From NCBI RefSeq assembly GCF_023278565.1, contig NC_064677.1:1116001-1180000 (forward strand): a DNA stretch of 64,000 bases, written 5' to 3'. The notes under the pieces are model-generated. The model made no database searches. It was given only the letters and a program-made list of their open reading frames with translations, and was not told the origin of the DNA. The position numbers and the translations under genes were made by a program. The DNA comes from Colletotrichum lupini. Its lineage: Eukaryota; Ascomycota; Sordariomycetes; Glomerellales; Glomerellaceae. This document shows positions 11,333 to 22,609 of this stretch, one piece after another (the first letter of the stretch is position 1; each line of letters opens with the position of its first letter).

Positions 11333-11916
11333 AGACAGTCACACATAATAGTACACTGATGCTCGCCATTACCACTATTACAAACGCCAATGGCCCCCGC
11401 TTCTCCATGTCGTCAATATCCAGACTTAATCACGCCGTCAACCCAACTTTGGCAGGTCCATAATGATCCCCCCGGCTCTCCCCGTTCGAAAACTCCGTTC
11501 AATAGACCACTATGAGCACAGCAGCCAGTCAACATGGCCGTCGAGACCAACAGTCGGCAAGAAATCTGGAGAAAGCAGCGGGCCCGACTCGTTGATAACT
11601 TGACAACTTTGACCGCGATCCATGTCGCTCTCTTGGCATCCGAGCACAGCATCCAACAATGCCGCCAACGATGGACCATTGCACCGTCACTCGGTGATCT
11701 CTCGCCTGCACTGCAGTGGAACACGGCCCACTGCGACGCGCACCTGCATGGCTATCGACGCATGCTTTGGTTCAATGGCACCGCACGGCAAGTTGGTATA
11801 AAGTAGCGGTTGCCTCTCCAGGTTCCTACTACGCGGCCTTTCTCGCTTCTGTTGCTCGCCTTGCCCTGCATACCCATTCTTGGATACCAGAGAAATCGGG
11901 ACACCGGATACTCATC

Positions 11917-14329
11917 ATGGCCCGCCAATTTCTCAAGGTCGTTGCCGCTGCGGCCCTCATCTTCGGCGCATCGGCCATTGAACGCGAACCGCACCAGCCC
12001 ACCGGAGGCGGCGATCGCATTGTCACTTGGAACGAGACGGTCGCTTCCCCCCGTTTTGGCGCCAGCTCGCGATCCGTCAGCTGGCTCTCGGGCGTTGAAG
12101 ATGGCCGCTTCATCTATCTTTCCAACAATGCACTCGTGATCGAGGACATCGTCACTGGCGCAAACGAGACGTTTGTGCCCGCAGACAAGATCCCCGCCGA
12201 TTACGCTGAGTACTGGATCCGACCGGATCTGAAAAAGGTCCTCTTTGCCACCAACTACACCAAGCAGTACCGCTACTCGTACTTTGCCGACTACTCCATT
12301 CTTGACGTCGAATCTGGCGTTGTTGAGCCGCTCGTGGGTGACCAAGCTGGAGACATTCAATATGCCGAGTTTGCGCCCGTGGGAGATGCAATTGTGAGTA
12401 CTCCTGACCAGCACCACACAATTCAGCTACCCCTGGATGCAGCTAACACTGACCACTAAGGCCTTTGTCCGCGGTAACAACCTCTTCCTGAGCAAGAACG
12501 GAACCATTTCCCAAATCACCAACGACGGCGGACCGGATCTATTCCACGGTGTTCCCGACTGGGTCTACGAAGAAGAAATCTTTGGCAGCAGAAGCACCTT
12601 CTGGTTCTCCCCCGATGGAGAGTACATTGCCTACCTCAGCTTCAACGAAACGGGTGTTGAGACCTTCACCATCCCCTACTTCATGGGCGGCGAGAAGATT
12701 GCACCCCCGTATCCTGTCGAGTTGGACCTGCGTTACCCCAAGGTCGGCAGCAAGAACCCAACTGTGGCACTGACGCTGCTGGATGTCGAGACTGAGGAGG
12801 CCACCCCCGTTGAGATTGATGCATTCCCCGCCGACGACCTAGTTGTTGGTGAGGTCAAGTGGTTGACCGCCAATCATGCCAGCTTCGCCTACCGAGCCTT
12901 CAACCGTGTCCAGGACCTGGAGAAGCTCGTCCGCGTCGATGTCGAGGGCTATGCTTCCGAGGTCATTCGAGAGCGCGATGGTTCCGATGGATGGCTGGAC
13001 AACAACCAGGGCATTGAGTACATTGGTCCCCTGCAGAACGCTACGAGAAACTCCACCGACGCCTACTTCTTGGACCTGTCCGACGAGTCTGGTTGGAACC
13101 ACATCTACCTCTACTCGGTCAATGGCGGCAGCCCTATTGCTCTGACCAGTGGCGAGTGGGAAGTAACCTCGGTACTCAAGGTCGACACTGAGCGTCATCT
13201 CGTCTACTACCTGTCCACTGAGCACCACAGCACCGAGAGGCATCTCTACTCCGTCTCCTACCCTTCCGGCGTCAAGACGGCCCTCGTCGACGACACTGTC
13301 GCGGGATATTGGAGCGCCTCGTTCTCGTCCTCGGCCGGATACTACATCCTGTCCTACCAGGGTCCCAACGTCCCCTACCAGGAACTCTACGCCACCAACT
13401 CAACCACGCCGGTCCGCGCCATCACCAGCAACGAGGCTCTCGTCACCCGCCTCCAAGAATACAAGCTCCCCAACATCACCTACTTCGAGCTTGCCCACCC
13501 CGACGGCTACACCCTCAACGTGATGCAGCGTCTCCCCGCCAACTTTGACCCATCCAAGAAGTATCCCGCCCTCTTCACCCCCTACGGCGGCCCCGGCGCA
13601 CAAGAAGTCACAAAGCGCTACCAATCCATCACCTGGCGCGCCTTCATCGCCTCCGACCCGGAACTCGAGTACATCACCTATACGGTAGACAACCGCGGCA
13701 CAGGCTACAAAGGCCGCGCCTTCCGCTCCACCGTGGCCGGCCACCTCGGCCGCCTGGAGCCCCTCGACCAGATCTGGGCCGCCGAACAACTCTCCTCGCA
13801 AAACGCCTTTGTCGACGCCGCAAAAATTGGCATCTTTGGCTGGTCGTACGGCGGATACCTCTCTGCCAAGGTTCTCGAAGCCAACTCGGGCGTCTTCTCA
13901 TCCGGCCATATCGTCGCGCCCGTCAGCGACTGGCGCTTCTACGACTCGCTGTACACGGAGCGCTACATGAAGACGCTCGACGCTAATGAGGAGGGGTACA
14001 ACGAGACGGCCGTCCGCAATCCCGAGGGGTTCAAGAATCTGGCGGGCGAGTTTACCATCCTCCACGGCACGGGCGACGATAACGTGCACTACCAGAACGC
14101 TGCAGCGCTTATCGATCTGCTCGTCGGTGCCGGGGTGCCCGTGTCCAAGATGAAATGGCTGAGCTTCACGGATAGCGACCACAGTATCGCGTACAACGGT
14201 GCCAATATTTGGTTGTACAAGTATCTGACGGAGGCGCTGTTCAGGGAGAAGAGACGGTCTGGAGACCCGCTGGTTCACCAGTGGAGTAAGAAGAGCTTGC
14301 CCGAGACATTTGACTTTGAGAGATCTTAG
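11917..14329 (+). CDS. Secreted dipeptidyl peptidase IV (S9B)
   Basis: Serine exopeptidase that removes X-Pro or X-Ala dipeptides from protein N-termini. Two exons, 11917..12393 and 12461..14329, around a 67-bp intron (GTGAGT...ACTAAG, phase 0) give 781 aa. The signal peptide is residues 1-20 ([20 protein letters not shown]). A beta-propeller domain follows, with the Glu-rich substrate motif in [10 protein letters not shown]. The C-terminal alpha/beta hydrolase domain carries the triad Ser621 (GWSYGGY), Asp698 ([10 protein letters not shown]) and His733 (DSDHSI). There is no membrane anchor after the signal, so it fits the secreted fungal DPP IV rather than the vacuolar anchored form. N-glycosylation sequons are frequent. 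The ATG at 11917 was chosen because it starts the signal peptide; the upstream in-frame extension to 11716 has none. Confidence 0.95.
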
Positions 14330-15248
14330 CGGCGTGGTGTCGTCTTCGATGTAGATATTGCAGTATCCTTTTTGAGAAGAATTAATGTGTCATACCTGTC
14401 CAAATTAGTCTGTACCGTGTGCAAACGCAATACCGTTCCCTCTGGCTCATTAAACGCCGGCCAGTGATTGAAGGTGCAGGCGGTTATTATGTTGTCAAAT
14501 AAAGACAGGATACCAACTATAGGGACGAGAATAAAAAGCCCTGGAGTTCTGATCTAGTCTGATCTCATGTACGACAAGAGCAGTACAACATGCTCTCGGT
14601 GTGATCTGTCGTAGATTTAGAGTGTATTCGCACCACTTTTTAAACTACTTCACTTACGTGATGGTGAGTGTTGCGTTTTACGGAATTGAAAGCGCAAAGT
14701 CAAAGAGTTGAGTAATCTGAAAATACGAAAGAAACCACTACTCGGAGCTTACGCTTGCTTTCAAAGTCACTCGTCTTGCTCTGGCAAACATGAGTTACTG
14801 AAGCGCTTCCTCTCTGAGCTCTCGGAAAGCAACAATGTCTTTGCAAATCGAGCCTTAATCTTGTCATAGCCCTCAACCCATGGCGAAAGATATAGGCCAT
14901 TGTTGTATTTAAATAAGTCACAATTGTAAGTAGCATGGGTCTGAACGAACTTGGCATCGAAAGAGAAGGAGGCTTGCTGTGATTGTAGACATTCCAGAGC
15001 TCCGCAAGGCGAGTGAAGGCAACGGCCCCACCTTTCCACCCTCACCTGCCACGCTCGGTGAGGCCAAATTCCGGCTCGGAAAAACACCAGCTTCCAGCTA
15101 CCTGTCTCCCCCAGAGCCCGCCTTCACTTTTCATCATCCACCACCCAAACCGCCCTGGCCCGCGATCGCGACAAGCTACTCCCCTCCACCCATCTCGACC
15201 TAAATCCCCACGACAGCTCGCCCTCGACTCTCCCAAACAACCACAATC
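14330..15248. other. Intergenic, promoter of Sm D3 gene
   Basis: 3' region of the DPP IV gene and the upstream region of the Sm D3 gene. The last 200 bp are C-rich, as is common before highly expressed fungal genes. No gene is seen. Confidence 0.5.
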
Positions 15249-15737
15249 ATGACGTCCACAATTGGCATTCCCATCAAGCTCCTCAACGAGGCACAGGTAC
15301 CTACAACCTCGCCCCCTAATAAAGACCACGCCAGAAAGCTAACCATTCGCGCGCGCAGGGCCACATCGTCACCCTCGAAATCACATCAGGTCAAACCTAC
15401 CGCGGCAAGCTCCTCGAAGGTACCCCCTCCCTCCACCCTGCCATCCCCTAACTCAGTCACAGAGAGCAGCCCGCTAACATCTCACCTCTCCCCAACAGCC
15501 GAAGACAACATGAACGTCCAGCTCAAAGACATCACCGTCACCGCCCGCGACGGCCGCGTCTCCCACCTCGACCAGGTCTACATCCGCGGCTCCCACGTCC
15601 GCTTCTTCATCGTCCCGGACATGCTGCGCAACGCGCCCATGTTCCGCTCCCGCAACGTCCGCGGCCGCGGTGTCGGTATGGCGCGTGGTCGCGCGACCGT
15701 GAGCAGGGCGAGGGCCAGCGGGCGCGGAGGACGCTAG
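15249..15737 (+). CDS. SMD3: Small nuclear ribonucleoprotein Sm D3
   Basis: Core component of the heptameric Sm ring that binds U1, U2, U4 and U5 snRNAs in the spliceosome. Three exons, 15249..15296, 15359..15419 and 15499..15737, give 115 aa; phases are consistent across both introns (62 and 79 bp). The Sm fold reads from [12 protein letters not shown] through [18 protein letters not shown], the MNVQL Sm1 segment and the [17 protein letters not shown]m2 segment. The C-terminus is an Arg/Gly-rich tail ([11 protein letters not shown] and RASGRGGR), the type of sequence symmetrically dimethylated by PRMT5-class enzymes. The gene converges with the Mmc1 gene. Its assembly chaperone pICln is encoded about 30 kb downstream. 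Confidence 0.96.
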   Translation: MTSTIGIPIKLLNEAQVPTTSPPNKDHARKLTIRARRATSSPSKSHQVKPTAASSSKVPPPSTLPSPNSVTESSPLTSHLSPTAEDNMNVQLKDITVTARDGRVSHLDQVYIRGSHVRFFIVPDMLRNAPMFRSRNVRGRGVGMARGRATVSRARASGRGGR

Positions 15738-16501
15738 GATCGGAATCCGCATTCGCAGGATGCCTCTTCGACTCGGCCTTGAAGAAATATAGACCGCCCG
15801 CGATATGGACTTTTGCGCGTGGGAGAGAGAGTGGAAGAGAGCAAGAAGACACCAAAGGGGAAGACTTTCGAGACGAGACACAGCGCGCATTTTTCCTTTC
15901 ATGACGGACGCTACTCTTCCGTCTATTGAAGAGCCGGAGGAAAGGTCGGGTGAGGGGACTTTGGATTCTCACTCTAGGGGAACCCGGAGGCTGTTCAGCA
16001 TCGTCCTTCGGGGACAAAAAAGTTCCAGGCGTTTTAAAGGGGTTTTGAAGGTTTCACGGGGGAAAGTCCCCGAGTATTGCAAAGGCGGATACCAGCCGAG
16101 GGAGGGCAAGGGAAACATACGAAACAGTGCGAGGCACGATACTTGAGGCCTGATTTCTCCCCGAGGAGAACAATACCCGGGCAGTCTGAGGATGTCACTG
16201 GTCGGCTAGTATGGGGGAAATGACGGTTGCTAGGGTAGGCCTCACTCTTTCTCTAATCTTGAAGAGCCAGCCGTCATCCAACCCTCAGCTGACACAGAAA
16301 GCCAGGTGCCACAGCCAAAGATACCGCAGCAATAGAATGCAAACGCCCCTCTCGGCGCCCAATTTCTCGTGTCTTTTTGTCTGGTATCGGAACTTCGTGC
16401 GTGCATGTGCATGTCTATCATGGACATTGTGTTTATACATTATACAGATGATGATACAAACCTCGTGACATGCAATCCCCTCCCTCTTGCTCATATCACT
16501 T
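15738..16501. other. Convergent intergenic region
   Basis: 764 bp between the stop codons of Sm D3 (+) and Mmc1 (-), presumably their 3' untranslated regions and terminators. Only short unsupported frames are seen. Confidence 0.5.
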
Positions 16502-18478
16502 CTACTTCAACCGCTTAAGCGCATCCTCGGCCTTCTCAACAAGCTCCTTGGCCCTGCGAAGCTCCTCCGCGCCCTCAACAGCAGCCCCTTTCCTTGACCC
16601 ATCAAGCGTATCCGCGACGCTCTGCTCGACACCCCGTACCGCCTTGCGCCCTTCCTCCCGCACCTCGCCCTCCCAGTACGTCCGCGCCGTCTCCCACTTG
16701 GTCTGCAACCTGCGCAGGCTCCACATCACGCCCAGCGCCGCGACGGCGCCGGCCTCGTAGATGGAGGAAGCGTACTGCGATACGTAAAGCAGACCCGCAA
16801 GCGCCGTCGTCAGGGCCGAGGTGCTCGAGGCCTGGAGGACGAGCTTCTGCGCGAGGGCCTGTAGTGCGGGAACGGTTTCCTCGTGGAGGTAGCGTCGCGT
16901 GAAGGCGATGTGTGTCGGCCATTTGGGCTTCTGCGTCACGGCCTTGGCGACGGTGCTGCTCTCGGGCAGGGATTTCTGAAGTTCGGATGTCGGCTGCGCG
17001 TACACCGGTGGTTCAGTGGTGGTCGAAGCGACGCCGGACTCGGCGATGCGGCCGGCTAGGTACACCAGCTCCCTCTCTGCGCCGGGGAGGAAGCGCTGGC
17101 TGAGCATGTCGGTCGTGAGGACGCCCACGTCGTCGACTCGCCAGAAGAGCTTCCACCAGCCCAGCTTGCGCCATCTCGTGCCCGCGAACGCGAGGTCGAG
17201 CTGCTGCTGGAGCTCCTCGTGCGCGAACTGGGACCACTGCGCCAGTCTCTCGTTCATGATGGTTAGCCCGGATGACGCGGCCTCCGTGGACAGGCGTCCT
17301 GAAAGCAAGCGCGATTCCTCGGCTTCAATCTCTGCGAGGGCGTTGCGGAGTAGTGAGGCGACCAGGAGACGAACTGCTGGCTTGGTAGCCGGGCCCTCGT
17401 CCGTCTGCACGCCTGTCTTGAGCCATTGAATAAGGACAGGCACATTACTCTTGTACCATGCCCTCTCATACTCCATAGCATTGGCAATATTCTGGCGAAT
17501 AAGATCAAGTCCCTTGCTGCCCACCGACACATCAATCGGCTGGAACGTGACGCCCGCCTCCTTCTCCACAGAATACTCTGGCAAGTTGACAGCACCAAAG
17601 ACGGTATCACGATACTCGGCCAACGGCAGAGCCGCAACCGAAGCAGCGCCCATAACGCCCCCAGAAACAACCAAAGCCTTGTGCACTGGCGTCGTAATAG
17701 GCGTGTACCGCCCCGTGTTGGACGGGATATCCACCGTCGGCACAAGAACAGCCTCCTCAACATCCTGCACCGCCTTCTCGCCCGGTCCCGGGACAGAACT
17801 AAAGGGGTTCACCTCCATAAGCAAAAGCTCAATCCCGTGTCCATTCAACGCAGGCGACGACACATCGAGCTCGTGCAGCAGATTCGTCTTTGATATCGTC
17901 ACGCGCGGCGCGGCCTCCGCGGCATTGTGCTCCTGCCCGATGCGCACCACGAGCGGGTGCGACGGGTCATGCTGCGCTAATTCCCTTTCCCACTCCGCCT
18001 CGTCGCCCAGGGGATCCGCGAGAAGTAATCGGAGAAGGTCCTTTGCCGCCTTGCCCTGCTCCGCGCTGCCGTTGGCGAGGGAGAGAATTGCGATGCGGAT
18101 GGACTCCTGGCCTGGATCCTGGCGCAGACCCTGAAGCGCGAGCTGTAGGCGGGAAAGGTTCACATGGTTGACGGCATGTTTTTGGAGCTCTAGTAGGGTG
18201 TCGATGAGTTCTTGCCTCGGGTTCTCGGGTGCGATGGTCTCTTGTGGCGGTAGTGATGCTGTCGACTCGGTGGACTGGAAGCGGCGTTGTCTCAATGCCT
18301 TTCTTGCTTGATTGCGGCTGTTGGTGGTGGCATTGGTTCTCGTCGTAGGTCGCGAGGGTGCGGAAAGCGAGCAGAACAGGCATACTGCGCGTGAAGGGAT
18401 CGCGGTATTCTGCTTTGCGGCCGTCAGGGAAGAGGCGGCGCGGCCTGCGATTGGCCTCAATGGGATTCGTGGAGGCAT
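16502..18478 (-). CDS. Mitochondrial Mmc1-like protein
   Basis: Single-exon protein of 658 aa from the ATG at 18478. That start opens a mitochondrial-type presequence rich in Arg, Ser and Ala without acidic residues (MPPRIPLRPIAGRAASSLTA...), with an RRFQSTES segment near residue 70 that resembles a processing site. The frame is open upstream to 18730, but that part is low-complexity promoter-like sequence. The long middle region contains an ALVVSGGVMGAASVAAL stretch. A hydrophobic C-terminal segment (about 556-588) is followed by charged coiled-coil sequence to the end. The organisation fits the fungal Mmc1 family, mitochondrial inner-membrane proteins with a dynamin-like C-terminal domain that affect mitochondrial shape. 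The family name is from recall and not tested. It diverges from the Ubc7 gene over 475 bp. Confidence 0.75.
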   Translation of the reverse strand: MPPRIPLRPIAGRAASSLTAAKQNTAIPSRAVCLFCSLSAPSRPTTRTNATTNSRNQARKALRQRRFQSTESTASLPPQETIAPENPRQELIDTLLELQKHAVNHVNLSRLQLALQGLRQDPGQESIRIAILSLANGSAEQGKAAKDLLRLLLADPLGDEAEWERELAQHDPSHPLVVRIGQEHNAAEAAPRVTISKTNLLHELDVSSPALNGHGIELLLMEVNPFSSVPGPGEKAVQDVEEAVLVPTVDIPSNTGRYTPITTPVHKALVVSGGVMGAASVAALPLAEYRDTVFGAVNLPEYSVEKEAGVTFQPIDVSVGSKGLDLIRQNIANAMEYERAWYKSNVPVLIQWLKTGVQTDEGPATKPAVRLLVASLLRNALAEIEAEESRLLSGRLSTEAASSGLTIMNERLAQWSQFAHEELQQQLDLAFAGTRWRKLGWWKLFWRVDDVGVLTTDMLSQRFLPGAERELVYLAGRIAESGVASTTTEPPVYAQPTSELQKSLPESSTVAKAVTQKPKWPTHIAFTRRYLHEETVPALQALAQKLVLQASSTSALTTALAGLLYVSQYASSIYEAGAVAALGVMWSLRRLQTKWETARTYWEGEVREEGRKAVRGVEQSVADTLDGSRKGAAVEGAEELRRAKELVEKAEDALKRLK

Positions 18479-18953
18479 CGTAGAGGGGCTGCAAGAGAGG
18501 AGGGGAGTGTGTGTCCCGTCTCTTGCTTTCCTGGGTACGACGGAACGAAAGGAGTGAACCGTCGAGAATTGGATTCGTGGTTGAATGATGTCGGCTGGGC
18601 AGACGGGTGGACAGAGCTCCCAAAAAATGCTCGGTGAACCCGACCCAAGCTCCGATCCATGTACAGCCGTCGGGCTAAACTTCGGAGAACCACTGGAGCA
18701 GGGAAGTTCCCCCCCCCCCACCCCCGCCAATCTGCCACCACTATGACCACCACTAACCGACCCGGAGGTCCCAACTGTTCACTTCCGTGCTGTGTAAGTC
18801 ACCGGAGATATCAACCCGACAACCATCTTGATCCCTGGCCTTCCCTCGATCATTGCCTACAAACCTCGCATCTCTCCCCATCCTTCTTCAGCTCTCCGCG
18901 ACTCTAAACCTCTCGATCCGAGTCAACCCGAGACACGCAACACCGCGCCAGCC
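18479..18953. promoter_or_regulatory. Shared divergent promoter, Mmc1 and Ubc7
   Basis: 475 bp separate the two start codons on opposite strands. The stretch contains a C-run at about 18711-18720 and C/T-rich leader-like sequence before the Ubc7 ATG. No specific factor site was identified. Confidence 0.5.
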
Positions 18954-19528
18954 ATGGCCCAATCCACCGCCCACCGCCGGCTCCTCCAAGAGTACCGCGC
19001 CCTGACAAACAACCCCCCAGAAGGCATCACCGCCGGCCCCGTATCCGAAGATGACCTCCTTCACTGGGAGGCCCTGATCCAAGGCCCCGAGGGAACACCC
19101 TTCGAAGGCGGCGTCTTCCCCGCCGAGCTCAAGTTCCCCAAGGACTACCCTCTCGCCCCACCGACCATGAAGTTCCTCGTCGACATGTGGCATCCGAATA
19201 GTACAGTCTCCTATTGCCCACCCCTGATATGGACCTAATAGAAAAGTGAAAGACATTGCTGACCACAAACCCAGTCTACCCAAGCGGCCTAGTCTGCATC
19301 TCCATCCTCCACCCCCCAGGCGACGACCCAAACCACTACGAACACGCCTCGGAGCGCTGGTCCCCGATCCAGTCGGTCGAAAAGATCCTCATCTCCGTCA
19401 TGAGCATGCTCGCCGAGCCAAACGACGAGAGCCCCGCCAACGTCGAGGCTGCAAAGATGTGGCGCGAGCGGAGGACGGAGTACGAGCAAAAGGTTCGCGA
19501 CGGCGTCCGGCGGTCGCTAGGCCTGTGA
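18954..19528 (+). CDS. Ubiquitin-conjugating enzyme E2, Ubc7/UBE2G2 type
   Basis: E2 enzyme expected to work with ER-membrane E3 ligases in ER-associated degradation. Two exons, 18954..19200 and 19275..19528, with a 74-bp intron give 166 aa. The splice restores the canonical E2 signature: HPN at 80-82, [10 protein letters not shown], with catalytic Cys90. After the cysteine comes the acidic loop [19 protein letters not shown], about a dozen residues longer than in ordinary E2s and diagnostic of the Ubc7/UBE2G class. The C-terminus ends RSLGL, as in the human protein. The start at 18954 gives the short [17 protein letters not shown] helix typical of the family; the in-frame upstream extension is unsupported. 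Confidence 0.95.
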
Positions 19529-19843
19529 TGTGGCAGGTCTTCCTTCTGGCGATAACACATAAATACCTTATCCATAGAGTACCACTCGGCGGACTACTTC
19601 AGTAGAGAGAGATTTGAGGGATCAACGCAGGCAGACATAAGAGGGGTGCGGTCGACACTACAAGCATAGCACGGCGTTTGGGGAATCAATCAAACATGGC
19701 TTCGAATATTCACTTCCTTCGTCAATGCTTGCTTGCCCGCTTGCATTCGGGATAAATGCCCCCAGCTTTCGTGCCATGCTTGCAGTACTAAATCCGCTCC
19801 TTCACACGTCTAAGCCCTCTCTTCCATGCAGCCCCTAAAGTAT
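19529..19843. other. Convergent intergenic region
   Basis: 315 bp between the stop codons of the E2 gene (+) and the auxilin gene (-). No gene or notable motif is seen. Confidence 0.5.
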
Positions 19844-22609
19844 TTACAATCCGTTCTCGGACTTGAACTTATCCCAACTCTCATTCAACGTCGCAAAGAC
19901 CGTAGCAGCGATAAGTCTCACCTCCGTGCTAGCGTCTTGTGGAAGCTACACATTGTTAGCGCAGGCCCATAGTCACCAAGTAAATCAAAAATAACGTACC
20001 TTATCGGGATGACACTTAGCAATGGCCTTCATGTAGTGAATCTTCACCTTGTTGGCCATGACAAGCTCGTGCAGCCCAACCTTCTTCCATCCGCTGTTTT
20101 CCCAGAGAACCGAGTCCAAGCTACCGATGAGAGCACGCAGGTTATCTCTCTTGCCATCTCTCCATGCCGCAATCTTGGCGTCAACCTTCTCCGACAGCGC
20201 AAACTTCTCATCGTCTTCTTGCGCCGCTGCTTGATTCTGCTTGCGCAAGCGCTCCACGGCTTCCATGTTCTTAGCAGAAGCTGCTACAGGGCGTGGCCGA
20301 GCAGGAGCAGTAGCGGCTGGTCTAGGCTTGGGCTTGGGCTTGGGAGCCAGGGCTGACTGGCATCTTTGTCGGCCAGAGATAGCGGTAGGACCGCCGACGC
20401 CGTTCTTCACGCAGGTTGACCAGACGGCGTGGGCATCGCCCCATCGCTCCATCTGTTCGAGGGCCTCGGCCTTGCGGCTCAATGCCTTGCCGTACAGATC
20501 CCGCATATCGCGATTCTCCTGGGTGCCGGTGTCGCCCACAACAGACACCTGCTCGCCTTGACCTCCACCAGGACCAATGATCTTGAGTGCAGCATCAGCG
20601 TCTTCAACAGCACGCTTGGGTTCGCCGTTCTTCAACGATGTCAACGCGCGGTTTGTGAGGATAACAATCGCAAGAGGATGCGAAGATGGCACAGCAGATA
20701 GTGATGACGTATAAGATGAATGAGCTGCGCCGTAATCTCCTCTCTTGAAGTGAGCAGTTCCATCGAGACGGTGTTTTGTTGACTGTTGTACCGCCGCAGG
20801 TGTAATGGGTGGGATTTGACGAGCGGGACGAGGGGCTGGCTTGGGAGATGGAGGTCTTGCAGGCCGCGAGGCTTGGGAGGGCTGGACGGGTCGTGATGGC
20901 TGCGATGATTGAGCTGGGCGATGAGGGAGTGATTGCGAGGGCTTCGGAGCTTGTGAACCGAAAAGCAGGTCCGGGTCCTCCTGCTGGGACGCAGGCGCTT
21001 CCGGCTGAGGTGTCGCCTTCTTCCTCCTAGCAGGGCTGACATACGAAGCCGCGCTGTCGTCCGCCATTGCCAGCTTGCTTGCGCGACTTCTTGAATCCGG
21101 TATTGCTGGGCCGCTCTGCTGCTGCCATCTGGGTACCGGAGTGCCTCTGCCGCTTGACGGGGCCGATGCCGCAGGAGACTGGTCTCTTGGGGATGCTGTC
21201 CGGCGAGGGGCCTCTGGTCTCGAAGACTGCGACGATTGCCCGGCTTTTCTTTGTGGTCGACCGCCAGACTCCAGCATCATAGCCTCGTCTGTAGCCTCGG
21301 CCACCCGCCGCTCAGGCTGAGCACGATCAGCTTGTGCTGAGCGCATCCATTTCGGCTGGCTAGGGTCGCCCTCGGGTTGGTTAAAGTCTGCCACTGCAGC
21401 CGCCACCTGCTTCTTGCTAGTCTTCCAGAGAGAGTTGGCTGTTTTGAAAAGGCTATTTCCCATAGCCGCCGCAGTCTTTGAGAAGTCAGCTTCACCGGCA
21501 GGGGATCTGGTGTCAGCCCGTCTTTGACTATCCTGTCTGCCACCATCATCTCGTCCTCTCCTTGAAGCAGCGGCTGGATCCTTTCCTTGAGCCTTCGCCT
21601 TGGCTTGTCGGTGAGCATCGTCCAAAAGCCAGTTGGCCGCTGCTTGCACATTCAACCCCGCACCACTCTCTGTTAAACCCCTTCGAGCGTTTTCAGGGGT
21701 GAAGCCGTAATCGACGAGCTGTGCGACAGCCTTGTCAAATTCGGCCATCTCGCCCCTGGGAGCTGGCTGCCGTTCATCATCTGAGCTGGAGTCAGATGCC
21801 TCAATGGGTTTTCCGGGCTCAGGCCCCTTGGGCTGTGGGGTGGGTTGCTTGCGCCGAACTTCTTCGACCGGACGGGCTAGGTCTCCGAGGAAGTCGTCAT
21901 CATCATCGTTCGTCGGAGGGGGTGCTGGAGATGCGGCCTTGGGCTTCAGTTGGTTCAGACCAAACGGATCGTCGTCGTCCCCAAAGCCGCCATTGGCAGG
22001 GGCAGGCGCCTGATTCCATGCGGTTGGGTTGCTGAGGTCCAAGCCAGGGGCGATCGCAGGCGAGAGGCTCTTCTGAGGAGGCGGAGGGTAGTGGCTAGCA
22101 TTGTCGACCTTGGTCTCAGAGTTGAACGCCGCGAAGAGGTCGTCATCATCACTGGCCTTCTTGCCCGTAGAAGAGCCAGGGGACAGTATGCCAGGGGACG
22201 TCGTCCTCGATACTGAGCCCGATCCCAGCGTATCCAAGAAACCACCGCCAAATTGCGCCTGCGCTTGTTTCTTCCTCTCCTCCTCCTTCTTCCTCTTCTC
22301 AGCCTCGAGTCGCTGCTGCTGTTCCAGCAAGGTGAGTTTCGATGTCGGTTTCGCAGCCCCGGCACCACCAAAGCTCATCAAGTTGCTGAAACTATCGGCT
22401 GGCGGCTTCGCGGGTGGAGGTTTCGCAGCCACGGCTCCTGATCCTTGGGCGGACAGAGGCGTGTTACGGCCAGAGGGAAAGGGGGATGGTGTTGAGTTGG
22501 CCGGTCGCATGGAGCCGAAGTAGTTGGCGCCCGAGGGGTTCATCGGCGGCGGCTTGTTGTTCGTCGTGTTGGTCGACGACGACCAATTCAATCCCGAGAG
22601 ATCATCCAT
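19844..22609 (-). CDS. Auxilin-like clathrin-uncoating J-protein (Swa2 type)
   Basis: Co-chaperone that recruits Hsp70 to strip clathrin from coated vesicles. Exon 1 is 22609..20000 and exon 2 is 19945..19844, around a 54-bp intron, giving 903 aa. The N-terminal half is disordered, with acidic clathrin/adaptor-type motifs (DDDDLFAAF, DDDDPFG, DDDDDFLGDL) and a KKEEERKK helix near 105-120. A UBA domain spans about 288-333 (VDYGFTPENARRGL...AANWLLDD). A TPR region near 610-730 begins RLDGTAHFKRGDYGAAHSSY. The C-terminal J domain carries HPD at 867-869; the intron falls right after HPDK, and exon 2 supplies the last helix (ATVFATLNESWDKF). UBA, TPR and J in this order is the Swa2/auxilin layout of fungi. 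Without the short second exon the J domain would be truncated. Confidence 0.92.

Larger units (their letters stand above)
6590..11916. other. Long gene-poor stretch
   Basis: About 5.3 kb between the kinase start (-) and the DPP IV start (+), containing both promoters. The open frames present (for example 7597..8106 minus, 9258..9686 plus) show no domain, biased composition and no plausible splice extension. It holds two alternating purine-pyrimidine tracts (7810..7821 and 11309..11332). I see no tRNA, rRNA or intact transposon. Confidence 0.5.

Noticed and set aside
18479..18730. N-terminal extension of the Mmc1 frame by 84 codons
   Set aside because: It would bury the mitochondrial presequence that begins at 18478 and reads as promoter-like low-complexity sequence.
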